From Seiridium cupressi (lineage: Eukaryota > Ascomycota > Sordariomycetes > Amphisphaeriales > Sporocadaceae): a DNA stretch of 64,000 nt. The translations under genes were made by a program, and so were the position numbers. A model generated the notes under the pieces. The model ran no database searches and was not told the origin of the DNA. It was given only the letters and a program-made list of their open reading frames with translations. Where the stretch lies: positions 141,743-205,742 of the forward strand of contig JARVKI010000080.1 in the NCBI GenBank assembly GCA_036674765.1, in the 5' to 3' direction. Positions 44,856 to 57,379 of the stretch are shown here, in pieces (position 1 is the first letter of the stretch; every line of letters begins with the position of its first letter).

Positions 44856-45582
44856 GCTTCTTTCTCGTCGCTGGATCTGGGAACTTGGGCATGTCTTTCT
44901 TTTATTTTTTCGAGGGTTAGGGTAATGAGGTACTTGTTTCTGCATGGCTGATCGGCGTTCACAAAAGCTACGGACGCTATACCAATGAATTGAGACTTTG
45001 ATGACCACCCCGAGATTCTGATATTTTTGTGTGAATGTGAACCATAGTTGTTGCCCATGATGACAACCGCCTGCCATATTACATAATGTGACCGTTGATC
45101 AAGCTAGCAAATTCTTCCATGGCCCGATGGTTTTCGCCCTGCGATCCATACCCATATTAATCAGTCTATTGGCAATACTGAGCTTGTAGCTGTACCTGAA
45201 ATCACTGAGCTTCATCTATGCTCTTACTATAAACTCGTTCCGGTCGATAACAAAATTTTGTACTACACCAAGCCAGCTCTTCACATGGATCGTTTGGATC
45301 TGACGCCTTTGTGGTTCGAACAAGTGATGAATGTCGGTATCCTGCGTTCTGACAATTGATAATCGGAACATGTGATTAGATTTTCACTATACCAAGTTGG
45401 AGCATTCCTAATCGATTCCAGTTTCGCGAACTTCAGGAATCGTTTGTATGTAATTGCGCAATCTAATTATCTCGCAGTTTCGCAGTACTCGACGATCGAT
45501 GGGTAAATCTGACCTCAGTGTAAGTTTGCTCGCTTGAATAAACCCTGCGCAGCCCCGTCATGTAACTCCTCTTCGTCAAGGC
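44856..45582. other. Intergenic between convergent genes
   Basis: 727 bp with the 3' ends of RPL7 (+) and the EthD gene (-). GGGTTAGGG at 44914-44922 lies in the probable RPL7 3' untranslated region. No gene seen. Confidence 0.5.
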
Positions 45583-46325
45583 TTACACTCCTTCCTTCTT
45601 CTCTGCAGGAACGGACCACTTTGAGCTTCCCTCTGACTTTGCCGGGAAAGCAGTCGACAAATCATTCAACTCTGACCACGGGGGATACGTAGATTTCCCG
45701 TCTTCGCCGATATTGACGACCTTGCCGCCATAAATGTACTTCTCGACCCATCTCAGCGAAACAACAGTGTGGACCAGGTTGACATACGGGCCTTCGGTAG
45801 CTTGGGCGGCCTGGAACTCGGGGTCCGATGTCACCTTGTGGAGCTCGGCGAAGCTGCGGAAGTAGAGCTCGACAGTGACATCGTGATCCTTCGTATCAAT
45901 GGTTAGTCTGCGTAGTAGTATGACTTGGTGGTCAAGGGCAGGGCTACTGACATCGGCAACGAAGCCACGGCCATTGCGACGGTTCATCTCTTCCAGAGCA
46001 GTACGGTAGCTGACCGGAGTATATACCTTTCTCCAAATCGTCAGCAAGTGGTATGTTGGGTCAAGATCACGAAGCCTAAAGGCACGGACAGTCCAGTTGC
46101 TCTATGGGGTGCCGCGGCCGCTTCGAGACGAGAGGTGCCTGGAGGTGCTCTTAGGACTAGACTCACCTGTTGATACTTTTCGATTCCGTTCTTGGCATGC
46201 AAAGGTGCTACCTTCTCGAGATATTGCCTCGCGAAGTTGGCACTTTCATCGACAGAGCTTTTGTTGCTGCGGTATACTGAGAGGGCATACCGCAGGAGGC
46301 GACCTGGTGAAGGTTTGGCTGACAT
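45583..46325 (-). CDS. EthD-domain protein
   Basis: Three exons, 46325-46167, 46026-45952 and 45888-45583, give 179 aa. The fold is a ferredoxin-like EthD module: SPGRLLRYALSVYRSNKSSVDESANFARQYLEKVAPLHAKNGIEKYQQ is the usual first half, with the HAKNGI segment; RGFVADDHDVTVELYFRSFAELHKVTSDPEFQAAQATEGPYVNL is the second. Intron 1 is 140 nt (GTGAGT); intron 2 is 63 nt with a GTCAGT donor and a TAACCAT branch. Being a multiple of three without a stop, intron 2 could be retained, but removing it restores the family spacing. EthD proteins include ether-degradation accessory proteins and fungal polyketide cyclases or dehydratases. The role here is unknown. Confidence 0.82.
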
Positions 46326-47937
46326 TGCAGGCAAGAATACGATAACAACGGAAGAAGAAATTTATTTCCAAGCATACAGGTAGAGTTTTGTTGCCGAAAA
46401 TGATAGGAAACTGGCAGTGGAAGTCACGCTTCTTATAGGCGGTCTCAGATCGATACTACATCACCCGTACTGGAGACATGTCCTCGCATCTGTTTACGGT
46501 ATTCAACGGCCGTAGCGGTACAATAATTTCAATATAGTCTTTAACTAGCGATATTGTTTTAATTAAAGGAACCTAACTCCTATATCCCCCATTGCCGCCA
46601 AATCAAAGTACTACAAATCGGTACCGCGATTCGGCCGATGGAGCGGGAATCGGATCGGGATTCGTGCCCAGACTATACGGTATCGTCTAGGCGGAACAAC
46701 TTCGTCTGCAAAGCCTCTGTAATGACGCGACAGGCAGGAACCTCGGCTGTTTGGTAACTTAGCAGTCCACAACGTCTGGAAGCGCTGGCTATCAACTGAT
46801 GACTTCAGGACTAGGTGGAAATGCTATTGTTGCCGAGAAGAACTGGTGGTTCTCCACAATACGGGACCAATGATGAGATTATACCGTGGCATTAGTATTG
46901 AGCCGAATGCCCGGCTGAGGATGAATTCTATATTGTTTTCTACTACAATAGCCACAAGCGGTCGTTTTACTTCAATTATCTTTCTAAAATAAAAATTAAA
47001 AATCCAAGCCGCCTGATTGCACGGCTTTATCTGAACTGCTAGTTACTGTTTTCAAGGGCACATTAAAGGCACTGTTAAACATCAATGGAACGACTGCTCG
47101 CATAGATTCCGTACTTCTAGTTGGATACGCAGAAGCAATCATCATATGACAGTAACCAATGCATTGTCTGCGCATGTTAGAAGCTCTTGCTCCTGAGCCC
47201 AAGTGATGGGCCAATGAAATGCATCAGATTAGAACGCCTTAGACATCAAAATAGATCATGGGTTCAAGACTTCTCCTATACTTGGGCACACGTATACTAA
47301 GCTGCTATGATATCAATATCTCAAAACACCAGTACGATAATTTATGATATTATATTGTGAGATGTTCAAGACCTTCGTTCGGCCACTATCCACTCTGTAC
47401 ATGACCTTGGGTACGGCTCACCTATCAGACTTCTCCGCTTACATGTGCGTCTCAATATATGGTTGGTATACTGAAATCAGTGACTGCCGACACAGCAAGC
47501 CGGAGAAGTGGAGAACCAGAACGTAGAGCAGTCTCCACACAGGCGCCGGCAGCGGCGGGGGGAAAGGTTGGCACCTTTCGTCATTGATCGTGTACGCAAC
47601 ACTGCAAACTATTTGTTGTAGAAAGGACAGTGCATTGTTTTCGTTTTCGTGATCCCACCGCATCGATTGTGGCTATTGGCAAACGGTACCACGTCGTCTT
47701 TGCAGAACCCGCACTCGTCATTTAACACCGAGGTCTCATCGCTCAAGCCGTTCTAGAGGAGGCTGTATACTCGATCCTACAAATAAGATGTAACACTTCA
47801 TCCCCACATATGCCTATATTGGCCGTTTCCGCTCACCAACCCCCAGGTCTTCAGCCGATCAGCCTAAGGAGCACATATCGAATGTTCCACACCCGGAGCT
47901 CAACCTTCCTTCACCCAGTTACAGCTATGACTTCCAG
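46326..47937. promoter_or_regulatory. Divergent intergenic region EthD/DUF3237
   Basis: 1.6 kb, AT-rich near 46530-46570 and 46970-47000. The true 5' end of the DUF3237 gene may lie here, because its frame is open upstream of the first ATG back to a TAA near 47790. No other gene recognised. Confidence 0.45.
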
Positions 47938-48726
47938 ATGTCAGTCGATCTGAACCCGAAAACTGCAGTCGGCATCGTGCCATTCGGGGGGTTGAGGAAC
48001 TGGATCTCGTTCTCCGGTGGAAACTGGGCGGCGAGGTGGGGTTCAGGAACCGTATTGGTAGGCGTCCACACTGACTAGAGAGTAAAGATTCATGTTTTGA
48101 TCGAGACTAAAACCGTCGCTAGCCTGGCGGACAGGACTCGCAGATCGTCGATCCCGATACGTATGTAGTGAAAATGGAGACCAGTAAGCAACTTCCAGAG
48201 TTATTTCATGCCCCGTATAGCCTGTTTCGGGGGTTCGCCGGTTCTCAATCAGGTGTTTCTGCTCGTGAAACATAGCTTCTAACTCCCAATGACTCTCCAA
48301 GCATTTTTGAAGAAGCATTTACTGACTCCATGTGTTGTAGTGTACCTCCTAAAGACGAACGATGAGGAACCGGCCTAGTAAGTTGATGTTTATCTGCCTC
48401 AATAGGCCGGGCATATGACATGGTATCAATTGGCTGACATGTACAAGCATTGAAATCCGAACTCGCGGGTTTAGAACGGGACCCAAGGAGGTTCTGGAGG
48501 CGCTCCAGGACCCGGTAAAGGCCGACAGCGTCGACCCGTCCACTTACAGCTTCCAACTGTTCGTCCAAATGGAAACAGGTGACAAACGATATGCGGATAA
48601 GGTGAATTGTGGTATGTGGGTCGGAAGTGGAATGCGAAAGGGCTCGCAAGTCATCTATGAGTACGTGCCCTAAGACGTGATGTAAAGAAGTCTACTAATT
48701 TCAATAGTGCCTACCGCGTGGTGTGA
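47938..48726 (+). CDS. DUF3237-family protein
   Basis: Five exons, 47938-48057, 48123-48183, 48341-48377, 48448-48660 and 48708-48726, give at least 149 aa with all phases matching. Joined motifs: MSVDLNPKTAVGIVPFGGLRNWISFSGGNWAARWGSGTVL, PGGQDSQIVDPDTYVVKMET, YLLKTNDEEPAYIEIRTRGFRTGPKEVLEAL, VDPSTYSFQLFVQMETGDKRYADKVNCGMWVGSGMRKGSQVIYDAYRVV. This is the DUF3237 beta-barrel family (YaaP-like), function unknown, often found beside fungal aromatic or secondary metabolism genes. Coding potential continues upstream of 47938 (NVPHPELNLPSPSYSYDFQ), so an N-terminal exon is probably missing from this model. The exon of 37 nt and the GTAGGC donor of intron 1 are unusual but needed. Confidence 0.8.
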
Positions 48727-48919
48727 TATTTGGCCGGATTATTTCATTTTTTGGGGGGTCAAGTGATTGTGCTGCTCGGGAACTAGTCGTAATACGCGCT
48801 GATCAAAGCTCTGCATCGTTGATACCATAATAAATGCCGTAGGCGTGGATAGATAAGACTTGATAGAGTGAAACTCTGCGTCTGCCAACGAGTGTACTTC
48901 TTTAAATCCAAGGGGTCTT

Positions 48920-50815
48920 TTAGAAAGTGTATCGGTAGTGAGGGCTATCATCTCCAAGCTCTGCGAGTTCTTCCTCAGACAGTCCTTCATAAGCAGGGTC
49001 GATATGTCCAGCGTCGCGCTTTGCATTCTCTCGTCTGAACCAGAACCACATCTACGTTGAGTCGAGGTCAGTTATCACTCTTACGGGTAGACTCTGAAAG
49101 TTCTGAAAAGGGTCCTTGGACTGTTTGGCTTCAAGACACTAATCTCACCCCGAGAACAACCCCAGGGATAAATGGGGGGCCAGTAACTGTACTTACGAAG
49201 CTATAAATGCATGTAGCCATCCCCACCATGCTCAGAGAGACAGCGTCGCCTCTAATGTACCTTGGGCCTTCGGCAGTGAGACTAGGGAGCATGTCAGATG
49301 TTGATCGGCCAGCAGAGAGGTTTGCATGGTAGACGTACTAGATGAAGGGAGACATGATCCCCGAAGAATTGCCAATGGTAAGCTGCATACCATTTGCAGT
49401 TGTCCTTTTACCATAGCGCGGTGAGTTGTTCGGTTGCTAGCCATGATCAGCACCTCTAGACACTCCCAGTGTACGGGACGAATAATACTCACCCATGCCA
49501 GGGGAAGACCAACGGCGACATATAGACCCATGGCGACCAAGAAACACCTTAAGTATGTTACTAACATGTCCTACTCCATGCTGAATGGGGAACTTACCCA
49601 AAGTAATGCACACCCGCGGATGAATTGGACAGCAGCACGCCATAACCAACAACGCTTACAGCACCAAAGATCACAACGAATATGCCTCTCCTTTCGTGGT
49701 GGTCGGACAGGTAGGCAACTGTCATATATGTGACAGCACCCAGGAAGTAACAGGGTATAGTCAGTAGCTGGACCTCGGCACTCGTCCATTTGCCAATGCC
49801 GTTGATGATTGTCGGCAGGAACGTCGAATATCCTAGACTGATAGTCAGGAACTTGCACGCCTCGAAATGACATTTCAACTGTCCTGTTCCTACTCACCGT
49901 ATAACATGGTGTCCATGCCAAATTGCCCGACACAGAACATCCATACTTTCCAGTCTTTGAATGCCTTCATCATGTCCTGCTTGCTAAACTTTTGAGCCGA
50001 TTCCGTGCTGCCGTAGCTTCTGCGTGAGCGTACGATCATCAACTTCTTCTCGTCGTCGGTTAAGAAATAAGCACTAGCAGGGTCGTTTGGCAGGAGGAAG
50101 AAGGTCAAAATCCCCAGAACAAAAGTTGGGATTCCCTCGATAATCATAATCCATCTCCAGCCGTTGAGGCCCTGGATCCCTTGCATGTGCCCGACACCAT
50201 ACGCCAAAAGACCTCCGAGCGACCCGGCGATGGCGGCACTGACAAACAAATAGCCAACCCTCAGCGCTAGCTCGGATTTGGTGTAGAAGAATGTGAGGTA
50301 GACATTAAGTCCGGGAAACAGGCCAGCTTCCAACGCTCCCAGTATCAAGCGACATGCCACCAGAGACCCGAAGCTGTTGACGAGGCCGGTGAGCGTGGCG
50401 ACAATGCCCCAGGCCACGGTTATGAAGGCTATCCAACGCGAGGGCGTAAAGCGTTTGAGGACCAGGTTGCTCGGCACCTCGAACAAGAGGTACGTTACGA
50501 ATAGGATAGATACTGCAATCTGATATTGGTTTCCGACCAATGCCAGATCCTCAGACAGATTGTATAGCCGCGCATTGCCGATATTAACACTAAGAGCAAG
50601 TCAGAATTTAGATCATGGCAGATAAAGTCAGAGTGGAGCACATACCGATCTAGGAAACTGAAGGTGTATAGTAGCATGATGAGTGGAATCAGGTGCCTGT
50701 CCAGCTTTGTGACAAGCTTCTTTTCGTCAACGCCGCTTGCCGGGCCTGCCAGGCCATCTGCCTCTTGAGCGATGACCTTGGCGTCCACTACTTCGGGAGG
50801 TGTTGCAGTCGCCAT
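48920..50815 (-). CDS. MFS transporter, anion:cation symporter family
   Basis: Seven exons, 50815-50646, 50589-49898, 49832-49598, 49547-49493, 49436-49339, 49281-49197 and 49051-48920, give 488 aa. Family marks: KLDRHLIPLIMLLYTFSFLDRVNIGNARLYNLSEDL (helix 1 of the allantoate/nicotinate permease group), YQIAVSILFVTYLLFEVPSNLVLKR, RLILGALEAGLFPGLNVYL, NGWRWIMIIEGIPTFVLG, YSTFLPTIINGIGKW, YGKRTTANGMQLTIGNSSGIMSPFIY and RRENAKRDAGH. About 12 membrane helices. The last intron is 145 nt, the others 50-65. Substrate unknown; relatives move organic anions such as nicotinate, allantoate, pantothenate or aromatic acids. It converges on the DUF3237 gene with a 193-bp gap. Confidence 0.9.
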
Positions 50816-53800
50816 ACTTTGCGATTTCGGCCGCAAGAGGAGAGGTTTGACAGTCTGCCGCGCACGAGCGAAATATTGAATCCCCAAAAATGGTCAGTCA
50901 CACTGTAGTCAGAATTGGTGGTGTGGCGTATGGCCGTTGACACCGGTAATCGGGATCGCAGCGGTGCTACACTAGCGTTGGCCGAATTTGCAAGCAATTG
51001 TCAATGTTTATTAGCTCATAGAATTATAAGCTCCGTTCTTAGGAAGGGAACAATTGGGCTTAACTAGACTGGCGTCACAATGGGAATATATAAAAAAGCG
51101 AAACTGCAGATCTGCGAGTCATCAGACAGGAGTGGAACTGAAGTGAAATAGTTATGCTGATATATCCCAGGGCCACGATAGATATGTAGGTGCGTTAGTG
51201 GCTGTTGTGACACATTCAGTCGTTGTACTGAACAGAGCAATCGAAGGGGCACATAACGCGCGGGTGGGGATCGGGCTTCCGTCGCCGCCAAGTAAAACGT
51301 TATCAGCGGCAGCAGTGGAAGGCTGGCCATTTTCTACGCCAAGTCCCTGCATGCAAATGCCGTCAGCTCATCCATCCATAGGTACTTATCTCTCTTGCCA
51401 GCCTTGGTTCTGTGCATTCTCCGTATACCAGAGGCTGACGCCTCGGGCCAGGGACAGAAGAATTCCGGCGTCTCATTGAACCAGACCACACCCAATGGGA
51501 CCGCGCTGGCCTCGGAAGCGGAGGTATCCCAGGTGCTGCCACGGCCTCTCTCTGGCTGCGGAGTTCCTCCTTGCCCAATTACGGGTTCAACATCCTCAAA
51601 TGTAGACAAATTAGCGAACGGGCCTGAGCAGACAGCGATGGCTATTGACATGATATAACAAAGTGGGGCAGATAGTGTATCCTGTCAACTCGCCCAATGT
51701 GAACCCAGTTCCATGTGCCCTGCCAAGCAACAACTGATAGACCTCACAATCTATCGTTTTACACTCGAGACGAAAGGATACCCATGATTCTCTACTACAG
51801 TACGCCAACTATTCCGAGAGCTCCCTCCAGCTTTCCCCACACCCTGTCTAGGCCAGCTACGTCCCATAATTCCATTTGCTCTTGACGCTAGAAGCCCTAG
51901 AGGGGATCCTTTGCGGGAATCCACCACCGCCCACCTCGACCTTATACTCAGTCCGGCAGTTGCCATTGGAATACAGATTGCCCGAACTAACGACTGTTTT
52001 TGGTTAGTTCCTTGCTTTTGATTGCACGCCGAGTGGATTGAAATCCCCAGCCATTCGGGAGCAAACCAGCACCATCATCGCTGGCCTCCGTGATCAGCCA
52101 CAACAGCCATTTCGGCTTATACAGCGCAATTCGAAAGCCGCGAGGCACCTCTATCTATCCATCTATAGCGACGCCCGAGTCTGATCTACATGATGTTTGA
52201 GATAAATGACCGGTACCGGCTAGCACATGCAATTCTGAGAGCAAGGATTCTTAGGATGCCATTTCCTGATCTCATATGACAACGTCGGCCATCAGGTACA
52301 CAAGATTGCTGGTGGTGAGCTTTGCAGACATCAACCATCAGATATCCATAACCCAGCTGCATTACATTTGCCCATCTCCGATAAGCAAAGTTCCGACCAG
52401 GCCTGCGACCACTGACAATCCAACTGATCATTTATCAGATGAAATTCGGCCTAATACCTACTGGAGGCAGACCAGTTCTGATGGAGTATTCCATCTAATG
52501 CCTTCACCCTCATTTATGGGATTATTGTAGACGTTGGAGAGTGGCCATCAAAGAGGCGCTTTGCGTAGTACGAAACATCCACCTTTATCTACTGCATACG
52601 AAACCGCAGCGCCCTCTAGTATGTTGAGATCCTCAAAGCCGCCACTGTCACGCAGAGATCAATGACAGCCATATGAAGCCTTCGCTGGATTCATACACTC
52701 TCTTTTCAAGAGCGGGAAACGGTAAGGCTGAAAATAGATTTGACATGCCGGAGAAGAAATGAACATGTTTGGAATTGTCGATATGAGCTCAAAAGGCCTG
52801 CCACTACGACTCTAACTACGAGTTCTCTACATTATCTAGCCAGTCAATATGGCTCATCGCAGACATACGTGATACTTCCATTATCCACACTCCCACTACA
52901 AATCAGACTCGTCTTATATGGTGGCAGGTTTGTTAGAACCGTGTACCTTCTCGTCACTGATTGGATATATGCCAAGGTCTGAATGTCCTTCATGTTATAC
53001 AACCCTGGATTCTATTGAGGGTAGGCGAATGCAATGACGAAGTCTACAAAACTACGTTTAGGGAATTACATTTGCAGGCCTGAGCAGTGCTTGGCTTCCC
53101 CCGGCCCCCTTGCGCTCATCATGCAGAACGAATATTTTCCTTGCACTCCTGTTTTTAGGGTCGATGGTAGGCTATTGAATTATCTTAAATCGTGAGGGCC
53201 TACAAGTAGCGAATAAACTTGTGCCGGGCCTACATGGGAGGAATCGCATGGCATGGCTTTCGCCTCGCATCATTAACAAAACAACCACCTGTTTGAGGGG
53301 CAGCTTATTCCAGCCAAGCAGATTGGACTATTCAACTAGGACCTGGTGTACAAATGACAAGGTAATGAATGGTCATGGGTGTACAGCAAATATGGTAGGT
53401 ACCATGTCTTTTCCACGACTGCATTGGATCTCCCGGTTTCACAGGTAAGCTGCACACGCTTGAACACAGAAACAATACACAAACAAGACTTCAACATCAT
53501 AATCTTTAAATTCATGAATGTATATGCAATGTGGTATCATGGGCTCGCCCCTATGCTAGTGCAGGTTGGCATTAAAAAGACACATGGAGCTTTCTTTCCG
53601 GCCGACAAAGGAAAAGAAATCAACAGCAAAACCCGCCCTTTAATGCAGTGGCGGCCACATTCTATACCCTCCAAGTGACACCCGCAACGCAATCCCTCCC
53701 CCTCCAATGACAATGTCTACCAGAGTAGACATTCACCTGCCCCGCTTCCTGTATCCCATAATCTAGATTCTATTAGACCAATGAGGGACTTTGTATACCA

Positions 53801-54134
53801 TTTCTGGCGATCCTGCAAAGTGAAACATGACTCAGGAGTGGTCTCGAGAGCTGGGTGTTGGAACTTTTCCTAGCACAGGAAATTAACGTCCCCCGTTGTT
53901 GAGGTGGTGATCCGGGCCTCATGATTCGCAAGGTATCGGTATGGCTTGACCGTCCTCTATTTGTTACACACTTGCCCCCCTCAAGCGTCCGTATTTAAGA
54001 AGTGCATATGGGCCCTCCACCTCGTGAGCCCGACTTATTGGCCTGTATACGGAGGGATCCCGAGGCTTTGTGAGTAAAAGTACCTCCACCGTACGATCCC
54101 AAATAGCTCGCTTGGTTGCCTCATCTTGCGTCTC
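50816..54134. other. Gene-poor stretch
   Basis: 3.3 kb. Overlapping short frames near 51334-51658 on both strands are Gly/Pro-rich and unrecognised. I see no pseudogene, repeat or RNA gene that I can support. Confidence 0.4.
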
Positions 54135-57100
54135 CTAATTGGCCTGAGGCAACGGTGGTAGCTCCTTGTCCAGGCTATCTCTACTGATCACCCTTCTCAG
54201 GCCTTTCCCCAAGCTCGCTCCGCTGCCACTTCTGCGCACACCCTCATCGAAGTGGGGTAATAGGTAGCTGCTTTTGGGAGGTGTGGGCGGTCCTCTGCCT
54301 CCGATCCCATGCGGCCCTAGGTCTGTGAAGCCATCAGCCCTCAAAGTACCCGGTGTTTCCATGGGACTGGGTGTGAATGGTCGGTTCCCGTTATCACTAT
54401 CAGCCCGGCTTCTTCCACTTATGCCACTGACACTTGCAGCTTCCGCCGTCTCCTCAACAACCGGTAGAACCGCGTGGGAGTTGCCTTTCCCCTGAGCGTT
54501 GGCTGTCTCCGGAAGAATCGGCCGGAGGATTCGCTCTGGTACTAGATGCTCATTTGCAACGTGCTTTTCTTTCTTCGTAGCCTTTCTCATGGCCTTCTCA
54601 ATGGTAGGGTTTGGCTCTGGGGATTGTGGGCTACGCATCCCTGGCGGTGCGGGTGGTAGGTATGTTGGATGTGGGGGAGCACCGGTGGAATTACGTTGTT
54701 GGCTATCGCGGCCTGCAGTTTCACCTTCCGCTGTGGCAGCTGCGGCCTCTGCTGCGGCTTGACGGTCCATCTCATCTCGTTCGGCTTCTTCAGGTGACAT
54801 AGTGACGCCTGCCATAAACTTGATGAATCGTTCTCCGTATTCGACTGGCGGAAGCGCAGATATTTGGCTACGATCATTGGAAAGACCCTTCCAGAAGTGC
54901 TCTATCTTCTTGATCACGCCATACTGTATAGTGTTAGATGGGTGTTCGTGTTCCGGGTTGGCATGAATATACTCACGTGCGTCAGACAGTCAATGACTCC
55001 GAGATAGTATACCTCCTCTCCTGGGGAATTGTCCTCGTGCGTTGCCCTGAGACCACCGTCATCATTGTAGAAGATACCACCGCGGCCAAAGCCTTCTTCC
55101 AACTCTTCCGGCATTAGCGTACTGCTTTGGCCCATAGGAATTGGTCGTTCAGACTTGATCATATGTCTCAGCTCCCGAGCTTTGCGGACGCTTTCAAGTT
55201 TGGAAGGAGTCCTCATCAGTATCTGATGAGGATCGACGTCGTCTGCGTTGTCGGCACCGCCAGGGTTGAAGACCTGCAACGTCTTGCCCCGAAGATTCTC
55301 CTCGTTCCCTTTCTTGAGATCGTGGACACCAATGAGAAGAGAGTAATCCATAATCTGCAGCTTCTGCATCAGCCGTACATCACGTTCCAGTTGCTGCATG
55401 AATAGTTTCTTCTTCTGGAGGCCCATTTCTAGATGTCTCTTTCTTCGTAGCCAGTTGAGATCCTTCAAAGTTGCCCGTGGGTTTTTCTCCAAATTTTCTT
55501 CCCGATAATCTCGACCAATAGTCGATCCCTTCAAGTCGAAGGTCTGGTGAATGTCCCGGTGTGGCGGGAAGAGGTTGTTCATGACAACAAAGTGGATCTT
55601 CTTGCCGGACCATGGCATCTTGACCCGATGCAGACCGTAGAACTGTGAGAGGAGTGTGTTGGGGTTGTCGGTGACATGGTTGTAGTACTCCTTCAAGATC
55701 TTGCGCAGAAATTTGTGTTCTGCGTGGTGGATTGTCTTGATGATATACTTGTAGTCACGTGAGAAATAGAAAAAGCTACCACTCTTTCCCGGAGACCCCA
55801 ACTCGGACAGTATGTATTTGCCAGTCAGGGACATGAGATAATCGGCGGGATCCAGTCTGAAAAGGGCGCGAAGATGTCGGAATACCCAGGGCGCATAGTC
55901 CTTAAACTTGAAGTCGTACTTGGCGGAAGGTACCAGCTCGTTTCCGGTAATGTCGAATGTGGACTTCTGCTTGGCCTCAAAGTCTGCATCCGTCAGAGGA
56001 CGGTCCAGTTTGGCATTTGTTCTCGACACAGATACTCGAATGCCCGTCAACATGTTATATGCGGTTGTCCAGTTCGCGTGGCTCTCGTCGACCTTGGTAC
56101 CGACCAGGACCTTGTCTTCATCCAATTCCTCTCTCTTTTTCTTCTTTGCCCGCTTTTGCCTGTAAGCTTCCGCCCACCGCATGGCGTCGTCATCGAGAGG
56201 TACCTCGTCCCGTGGGATTTCTGAATGTACCGAGCGCGTGTTCCTACGACCAAGACTCAATGACCCTCTGCGTCCACTAGGTCCTGATACGGTGGGAGAA
56301 AAGCGTCCACTAGCATATGCGTCTGCACCGCTGTCTCTTGAGCCCCGGCCCTGCTGGACCTTGGGTACTTCAAGTGTATGTCTGTGTTTGAGCTGAGTGG
56401 AGGGGGGCTGTAGGGCGGACGCCGAAGCCGATGGCGTTGTCCCGGCCGAATGATAATGCGGTGGAGATGAAAAACGATGGGGGGAGTGTAGTTGCTGTTG
56501 ATTCGGTTCAGTGGTGGCTGTAAGAGATGGAGTTAATAAGGAACCCGTGGAGTTGTGAAAAGCCGTAGGAGCTGCATCGTGGGAGACTCTTGGTGTCCTG
56601 TCACCATTGGTCAATGGCCTTGACGAGATCCCGTTGGCAGTTGTTTGTTGTGTTGAAGGCCGTCCTGATGACTCGACTGAACTCCGCTTGGGTCCTCCGT
56701 CAGGCGTGTTGTAGTATTGACCATGGGCTGGTGTATGCACCGTTGGCGAGGACGAGGAAGTGGACGTTCTGCCGTTCATCATGGGTCGCGAGTCTGAGGA
56801 GAACCTGTCGGTCGTTGCCAATGGCCTCCCGCTATAACCATTCTGGGCCTTGGTCTCGATGTTTGCGTGATCGAGGCTGGCATCCGCATTGGGGCCGACC
56901 CCATTCACCAACCCATTTGCAGGCTTGCCTCCATTGGGCACAAGCGACATAGTCGTGCTCGGTGTCAAGTCCCCATTCATGCGCGCTCTGGGGTCTGAGG
57001 TGTCGGAAGAGTGCGAGGATGAATTGTCCAGATCGTCGAAGCTGTCGCGGTTGGGGCGGGCGAAGTCTGGTAGCGGCGAGGGCGGCTGGGGCGCACGCTT

Positions 57101-57196
57101 GACCGGGTAGTGGGCCGAGTGCGAAGGGTCAAGGTGGATGACGCCGGAATTGGACGAGTAGATGTGCGTGTTCTCGTCGCTTGCGAAGGAGGGCAT
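54135..57196 (-). CDS. MSS4: Phosphatidylinositol-4-phosphate 5-kinase (Mss4/Its3 type)
   Basis: Two exons, 57196-54977 and 54923-54135 (53-nt intron, GTGAGT to ACAG), give 1002 aa. The first 400 residues are Ser/Pro/Thr-rich and disordered. The PIPK domain runs from about residue 380 to 760: FKDYAPWVFRHLRALFRLDPADYLMSL, ELGSPGKSGSFFYFSRDYKYIIKT (glycine loop and catalytic Lys, near 465), LLSQFYGLHRVKMP, FDLKGSTIGR (near 555), LQIMDYSLLIGVHD (near 615) and YYLGVIDCLTHYGVIKKIEHFWKG (near 735). It makes PI(4,5)P2 at the plasma membrane for actin and cell-wall signalling. The frame stays open upstream of the ATG at 57196 as far as a TTTTTTAG acceptor-like site near 57345 without another ATG, so a further 5' exon may exist. 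Confidence 0.92.
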
Positions 57197-57358
57197 ATCG
57201 CCAGAATCCCCCTTCCACAGCTGGGTTGTGCTTGGAGACGGTACACTCGCCGCCGTCTTTCCCTGCTGCTCCAAATCTCCAAGTTGGAGGGATCGACGGA
57301 TACCGATTGAGCCGAGCGACGCCGGTTGCCTAGGTGCAGAACTCTAAAAAAGGAACGC

Positions 57359-57379
57359 AAAAAAAAAACAAAAAAAAAA
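57359..57379. repeat. Poly-A/T tract beside a possible MSS4 5' acceptor
   Basis: Twenty-one A-rich bases (T-rich on the MSS4 strand) just before a TTTTTTAG sequence. It could serve as a polypyrimidine tract. Confidence 0.6.

Noticed and set aside
44109..45077. 322-codon frame antisense to RPL7
   Set aside because: It mirrors the C-ending codon bias of RPL7 (Leu/Val/Asp/Gly repeats) and has no family motif.
51334..51658. Overlapping Gly/Pro-rich frames on both strands
   Set aside because: Mirror frames without motifs; cannot be supported as a gene.
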